Origin: Arsenophonus sp052174475
GTDB lineage: Bacteria; Pseudomonadota; Gammaproteobacteria; Enterobacterales; Enterobacteriaceae
Reading direction: 5' to 3'
Length of the DNA stretch: 64,000 bases
Assembly: GCA_052174475.1 (NCBI GenBank)
Contig: JBQMRO010000061.1
Location: 252,841 to 316,840 of the forward strand
Shown here: positions 59,620 to 64,000 of the stretch, one piece after another
Layout: each line of letters starts with the position of its first letter
Numbering within the stretch: the first letter of the stretch is position 1
Position numbers and translations under genes: made by a program
Notes under the pieces: model-generated
Database searches by the model: none
What the model was told of the DNA's origin: nothing
The model's input: the letters and a program-made list of their open reading frames with translations, nothing else

Positions 59620-60591
59620 TTAGTTGATTGCACCAATACGACTTAAACGCACTCCAGTTGGTGGCCATTCACCCTCACGCTTATCAAGACTAAACCAGAT
59701 AATAACTGCACGCCCAACTAAATTTTCTTCTGGTATAAAACCCCACATACGGCTATCTGCACTGTTATCTCGATTATCTCCCATCATAAAATAGTGTTTA
59801 GGAGGAACAATCCATTCATTCTCTGGTAAACCGGGTTGTTGATAACGTGCTTGGGTATATACTTGTGGGATAAGTAAGATCTTATGGGTAGTGTCATCTA
59901 ATTTTTCAATTCTTTCCGCTTGACGTAATGCATTACTTGGCACTTGTTCACCCAATGGAATTGGGTAACTTCCTTTCTGGCTTTCAATCATAGAGTCAAT
60001 ATTAAAAAATAAAGTCCATTCACTTTCTTTTAATGAAGAATAGATAATTGGTAACGCTCGTATACAATTTAAAACTAAACAATTCGGGTATATACGTAAC
60101 TCTTTTTGTTCAGGATCATAAACAATTTTATCACCAGGTAGACCAATAATACGTTTAACAAAATCCATACTAGGATTTTTAGGATATTTAAATACTGCAA
60201 TATCATTGCGTTTAGGTTTTCCTGTTTTTAATAATGTTGTTTGTGTAACAGGGTCCTTTAATCCATAAGCAAATTTTTCTACTAGTATAAAATCACCGAC
60301 CAATAAATTTGGCATCATTGAACCTGACGGAATTTGAAACGGTTCATAAATAAATGAACGTACTACTAATACAATCGCTAATATTGGAAAAATAGATGAA
60401 CAAGTATCAACCCATGATGGTTTATGAATACTTTCAACCAAAATTGTCTGCTCAGCACTTTCCTCAGTAATCTTTTGCTGCTGCGCTATTTTTTTCTTAC
60501 GAGTAGGCCCTAATTTAAAACGATCAATACCCCAGATAATCCCTGTAATAAAGGTTGCTAGGGTCAAGATCAAAGAAAAAGTGTTAGCCAT
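59620..60591 (-). CDS. lepB: Signal peptidase I (leader peptidase)
   Basis: Inner-membrane serine protease that removes signal peptides after Sec or Tat export. It has 323 residues (E. coli 324). Membrane segments lie at about 3-22 and 61-82, and the catalytic domain is periplasmic. Catalytic Ser91 is in PSGSMMPNLL and the general-base lysine about 146 in FVKRIIGLPGD; GDNRDNSADSR near 275 is intact. The usual SGSMMPT box reads SGSMMPN. The middle insertion domain is divergent. GGGAG lies before the ATG. It follows lepA after 19 nt, as in E. coli. Confidence 0.96.
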   Translation of the reverse strand: MANTFSLILTLATFITGIIWGIDRFKLGPTRKKKIAQQQKITEESAEQTILVESIHKPSWVDTCSSIFPILAIVLVVRSFIYEPFQIPSGSMMPNLLVGDFILVEKFAYGLKDPVTQTTLLKTGKPKRNDIAVFKYPKNPSMDFVKRIIGLPGDKIVYDPEQKELRIYPNCLVLNCIRALPIIYSSLKESEWTLFFNIDSMIESQKGSYPIPLGEQVPSNALRQAERIEKLDDTTHKILLIPQVYTQARYQQPGLPENEWIVPPKHYFMMGDNRDNSADSRMWGFIPEENLVGRAVIIWFSLDKREGEWPPTGVRLSRIGAIN

Positions 60592-60610
60592 TATGACTCC
60601 CTTACAACGG

Positions 60611-62413
60611 TTAGTTATCTTTACCTACGTGAAGAATAGCAAGGAACGCTTCCTGTGGTAGTTCAACATTACCAAGCTGCTTCATTCGCTTCTTACCTTC
60701 TTTCTGTTTCTTTAGTAATTTTTTCTTACGGCTAACATCACCACCATAACATTTAGCTAATACATTTTTACGTAATTGTTTTACCGTTGAACGCGCTATA
60801 ATATGGGCTCCAATTGCAGCCTGGATTACAATATCAAACTGCTGGCGCGGGATCAGATCTTTCATCTTATCTACCAGCTCACGCCCACGATATAGTGCAT
60901 TAGCACGATGAGTAATCAATGCTAAGGCATCTATTTTTTCGCTATTAATTAAGACGTCTACACAAACCATTTCAGCTGCCTGAAAGCGGACAAAACTATA
61001 ATCCAATGAAGCATATCCTCGTGAAGTAGATTTTAAGCGATCAAAGAAATCTAACACCACTTCAGCCATAGGAATTTCATAAATTAATGCCACCTGTTTA
61101 CCATGGTAAACCATATTGATCTGAATACCGCGTTTTTCTATACATAGTGTAATAACATTACCAATATATTCCTTAGATATTAGCATGTTACATACTGCAA
61201 TTGGTTCACGTAATTCATTTATATTATTAAGTGCTGGTAACTTTGAGGGGCTATCAACATAGATAACATCGCTATTTGTTAACTTAACTTCATAAATAAC
61301 TGTAGGCGCAGTTGTAATAAGATTTAAGTTATATTCACGTTCCAAACGCTCCTGGATAATCTCCATATGAAGAAGACCAAGAAAACCACATCGAAATCCA
61401 AAACCTAATGTGGTTGAACTCTCTGATTCATAAAATAATGAAGCATCATTTAAACTTAATTTACCTAAAGCATCACGAAATTCTTCATAATCATCAGAGC
61501 TAACGGGAAATAAACCGGCGTAAACCTGTGGTTTTATTTTTTTGAAGCCAGGTAACGCATGTATTGCAGGACGACGAGCACCAGTTAATGTATCCCCAAC
61601 CGGCGCACCATGAATATCTTTTATGGCGCAGACCAACCAACCTACTTCACCACAATTTAGTTGCTGACGATCAATTCGTTTAGGGGAAAAAATACCTAAT
61701 CGATCAACATTATAAAATTGGCTAGAACTCATCACTTTAATTTTATCGCCTTTACAAATCGTACCATTTTTAATTCGCACTAGCGAAACAACACCTAGAT
61801 AATTATCAAACCACGAATCGATAATTAACGCTTGCAAAGATGCTACTGGATCACCTTCTGGGGGTGGAATCTCTTTAACCAGCCGTTCAATTACATCTTG
61901 CACCCCTAATCCAGTTTTTGCCGAACATCGAACAGCGTCATGAGCATCTATGCCAATAATATCTTCAATTTCTTCAGCTACCTGATCAGGCTTTGCTGCA
62001 AATAAATCGATTTTATTAAGTACAGGAACAACTTTTAAATCCATCTCAATAGCAGTATAAGAATTAGCAAGAGTTTGCGCTTCCACACCTTGTCCAGCAT
62101 CAACAACCAGCAGTGCACCTTCAGAAGCAGCTAATGAACGGGACACTTCATAAGAGAAGTCAACATGGCCAGGTGTATCAATAAAATTAAGCTGATAAGT
62201 TTCACCATTAATAGCTTTATAATTAAGAGCAACACTCTGCGCTTTTATTGTAATCCCTCGTTCTCGCTCCAAATCCATAGAATCTAATACTTGAGCTTCC
62301 ATTTCACGATCAGAAAGGCCACCGCAAATCTGAATAATACGATCTGACAATGTTGATTTACCATGATCAATGTGGGCGATGATGGAAAAATTTCTTATAT
62401 TTTTGATTTTCAA
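60611..62413 (-). CDS. lepA: Elongation factor 4 (LepA)
   Basis: Ribosome-bound GTPase related to EF-G, implicated in translation under stress and in 30S assembly. It has 600 residues (E. coli 599). G1 AHIDHGKSTL is at 13-22, then ERGITIKAQS, DTPGHVDF and NKIDL; domains II-V and the LepA-specific C-terminal domain (about 490-600, RQQFDIVIQAAIGAHIIARS) are complete. No ATG exists at the start: the family N-terminus KNIRNFS is preceded by TTG AAA ATC, so initiation is probably at the TTG 62413, behind a weak purine stretch. Confidence 0.96.
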   Translation of the reverse strand: MKIKNIRNFSIIAHIDHGKSTLSDRIIQICGGLSDREMEAQVLDSMDLERERGITIKAQSVALNYKAINGETYQLNFIDTPGHVDFSYEVSRSLAASEGALLVVDAGQGVEAQTLANSYTAIEMDLKVVPVLNKIDLFAAKPDQVAEEIEDIIGIDAHDAVRCSAKTGLGVQDVIERLVKEIPPPEGDPVASLQALIIDSWFDNYLGVVSLVRIKNGTICKGDKIKVMSSSQFYNVDRLGIFSPKRIDRQQLNCGEVGWLVCAIKDIHGAPVGDTLTGARRPAIHALPGFKKIKPQVYAGLFPVSSDDYEEFRDALGKLSLNDASLFYESESSTTLGFGFRCGFLGLLHMEIIQERLEREYNLNLITTAPTVIYEVKLTNSDVIYVDSPSKLPALNNINELREPIAVCNMLISKEYIGNVITLCIEKRGIQINMVYHGKQVALIYEIPMAEVVLDFFDRLKSTSRGYASLDYSFVRFQAAEMVCVDVLINSEKIDALALITHRANALYRGRELVDKMKDLIPRQQFDIVIQAAIGAHIIARSTVKQLRKNVLAKCYGGDVSRKKKLLKKQKEGKKRMKQLGNVELPQEAFLAILHVGKDN

Positions 62414-62639
62414 GGTTATAATCTTCTTCTAAATAGTCTTATAAAATTAATTTTAGATAACCTTAGCCATGAACTAGAAGGATAAAAGTAATAAAGCTAT
62501 TATAATAATTTTGAGAATACATTTTACATATAAGCAACAAACAACTCAAAGAATCATTAAATAATAAAAATCCTTTTATGAATAAGATATCTCTATGTAT
62601 AGATTAGTAAGAGTATGTTTTTACTAAAAAAAGGCATCT

Positions 62640-63101
62640 ATACTTACTATATCATTCATACTTACTCTTTTAATTTATTAAACAGTAAACCTATATATAA
62701 AATGGTCGGTTGATATAGAGTTTCTTTTTCTAAAAACCATGTATTTTTATTAGAAATAACCAACAACTCCGCCAATAACCTTCAACTAAAAAGATAATAA
62801 ATTAATTTAAAAAATAAATTTTATTACACCACTGCTAATAAAAATTTCAAGTAATTGAATAAGATAAAACAACGTAATAAACTAGCTTTATGGATTACTA
62901 TTTCAAGTTTTTAACTAACTACCAGAGGCTAACTGACCTCGAGTTCTAATTAACACTCAGTTTTTGGTCATATTTATTTAGAATACAAGATTTGTAGGTT
63001 GAGAGAACTAGCAGAAAAACTACTACAACCGGATTAGAACCATATCACAAAACAGCCAAAACATTATCTCAATACACTAATGTTACCCAGTCTTCAACCA
63101 T
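62640..63101 (-). pseudogene. rseC: rseC ghost, SoxR-reducing/sigma-E modulator
   Basis: From an ATG at 63101 the reverse strand reads MVEDWVTLVYWDNVLAVL, compared with MIKEWATVVSWQNGQALV in E. coli RseC, and later PLVVS.KLEIVIHKASLL (PLVPGQKVELGIAEGSLL). The middle is frameshifted and the 3' end is lost in AT-rich DNA. rseC lies directly upstream of lepA in E. coli, as here. Confidence 0.8.
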
Positions 63102-63103
63102 TA

Positions 63104-63385
63104 CTTGTTTTTTAAAATTAACATTAGCTACAAGCTGCCTAGCAGTTACAAAGGCAACTAACTTATAACCGTTCACTTCGTATGTCCATTTTTACTGTAT
63201 AAATGATTAAAGCACCTTTATAAAATGGCTGTTTAATCAGTTTACGCTCGCCTGCTTTAGCAAAATTAATAGAAAATTAAATAACTCATCACTAAATATC
63301 ATGACCTCTAAAAATTTTTTATCAGTTATCTTTTTATAACTACAAGAAATCTCCATAAATTTTAATGGAAGTTAGTTTATTTTTA
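63104..63385 (-). pseudogene. rseB: rseB 3'-end ghost
   Basis: Just upstream of the rseC start one frame reads VNGYKLVAFVTARQLVANVN, which resembles the RseB C-terminus (ITIVGELPPQTAKRIAENIKF). Only the last part of the gene is left, cut by the IS256 copy at 63386. Weak by itself but supported by the conserved order rseB-rseC-lepA. RseB guards the sigma-E stress response. Confidence 0.6.
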
Positions 63386-64000
63386 GTTATTAATAAATCT
63401 AGTGTATAGTGGTTAAGCTCTACGTTCCGTTCTGATGCTTCGTGAATCTGCTCTCTATCCTTAGATTAGACGTTTTTTTTTGCTAACATGATCAAGCAGA
63501 TCAAATCTTCTTAATCAGAGTTCAGCTTTTCTAAGAAGACGGGAGCAGCTTAAATACCATTGAAAGGATTATTTTCTTGAACTACAGCGCTTCATACTCA
63601 TCGGATTCGTCTTTCTTATTGATGCCAGTGCACTGGTAGGAAGTTGTATACTGCCAACCATTTCTTTTCGATTTTTTCCAGCTTCTTAATCGCTGTAGGG
63701 AAACTTATGCTGAAAACCTTGTCAAGAAAATATCAAAGGATTTATTAGCGGTATCACGGCTCTCTAGTAGGAAGATTTCCTGTAGCTTAGCTTTAACTTT
63801 CGGTTGAATGCCTTTTAAGAATGAAACCAGTAGATTAGCTATCTTATTTACCCAAGAATATTTGCGCTACATGTCCAGAAATATTTTTACTATTGTATTC
63901 CAAAAAACTAAGGGTACCTCTTCCGTAGTAATGTTGGGAGATACGATTAAGATACGTGTTCATAGGGCATTAAGAAAGTTCAGACCAGTTCGCTTCTGAC
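63386..64000 (-). mobile_element. Degraded IS256-family element, copy j (cut by window edge)
   Basis: Starts with gttattaataaatct, the shared left terminus, and aligns with copy i (53931 onward) over the remaining 600 bp. The 63-codon plus-strand frame at 63808 is antisense to the dead transposase and is not a gene. Confidence 0.78.

Overview
The window is AT-rich and looks like part of the chromosome of a gammaproteobacterium of the Enterobacterales in an advanced stage of genome decay, as in an insect endosymbiont. The intact proteins align almost end to end with the E. coli proteins I know, and many local neighbourhoods keep the E. coli order. By my count 33 intact protein genes cover about 31 kb, roughly half of the window. 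The rest is filled with dead insertion sequences and gene ghosts. The genus cannot be fixed by eye: Serratia symbiotica-like, Sodalis-like or Arsenophonus-like lineages would all fit.

Layout. 1-4.1 kb: an IS256-family remnant and the ghost of the anoxia sensor gene arcB. 4.3-7.2 kb: sspB-sspA and rpsI-rplM on the minus strand, with a zapE ghost behind them. 7.3-14 kb: remnants of IS256, IS1595 (ISXO2-like), IS91 and IS481 elements around the single intact gene mdh. 14.6-17.7 kb: ispB facing rplU-rpmA-obgE. 18.2-21.6 kb: IS1595 and IS256 remnants plus the front part of dacB. 21.7-40.9 kb: the best preserved stretch, greA, (yhbY ghost), rlmE, ftsH, folP, glmM, secG, tRNA-Leu(GAG), initiator tRNA-Met, (rimP ghost), nusA, infB, rbfA, truB, rpsO, pnp, (nlpI ghost), deaD, all on the plus strand. 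41-50.3 kb: IS debris around the lipopolysaccharide core genes waaG-waaP. 50.4-53.4 kb: glyS-glyQ. 53.9-55.4 kb: an IS256 remnant. 55.6-62.4 kb: yfhL facing acpS-pdxJ-(recO ghost)-era-rnc-lepB-lepA, then rseC and rseB ghosts and a last IS256 remnant.

How it works together. What survives is nearly all information processing and envelope core: ribosomal proteins L13, S9, L21, L27 and S15; ribosome maturation factors (Obg, RlmE, RbfA, Era, RNase III, DeaD); translation factors (IF2, LepA, GlyRS, two tRNAs); transcription elongation (NusA, GreA, SspA); RNA decay (PNPase); membrane proteolysis and secretion (FtsH, SecG, LepB); precursor pathways (GlmM, FolP, IspB, PdxJ, AcpS); one TCA enzyme (Mdh); and inner-core LPS (WaaG, WaaP). 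The ghosts are mostly regulators and accessory factors (arcB, rseB, rseC, nlpI, dacB, recO, rimP, yhbY, zapE).

I found no CRISPR array, phage, toxin, defence or secretion system and nothing that looks like a new biological system. The most informative signals are the old IS burst whose copies sit at every break in gene order, readable ghosts of nine genes, and several unusual details in surviving genes: GlmM Gly to Arg in its signature motif, LepB Thr to Asn next to the catalytic Ser, Era running into the recO ghost, a truncated Obg, a displaced SspB start and a TTG start for lepA. All comparisons with E. coli are from memory, not from a database search.
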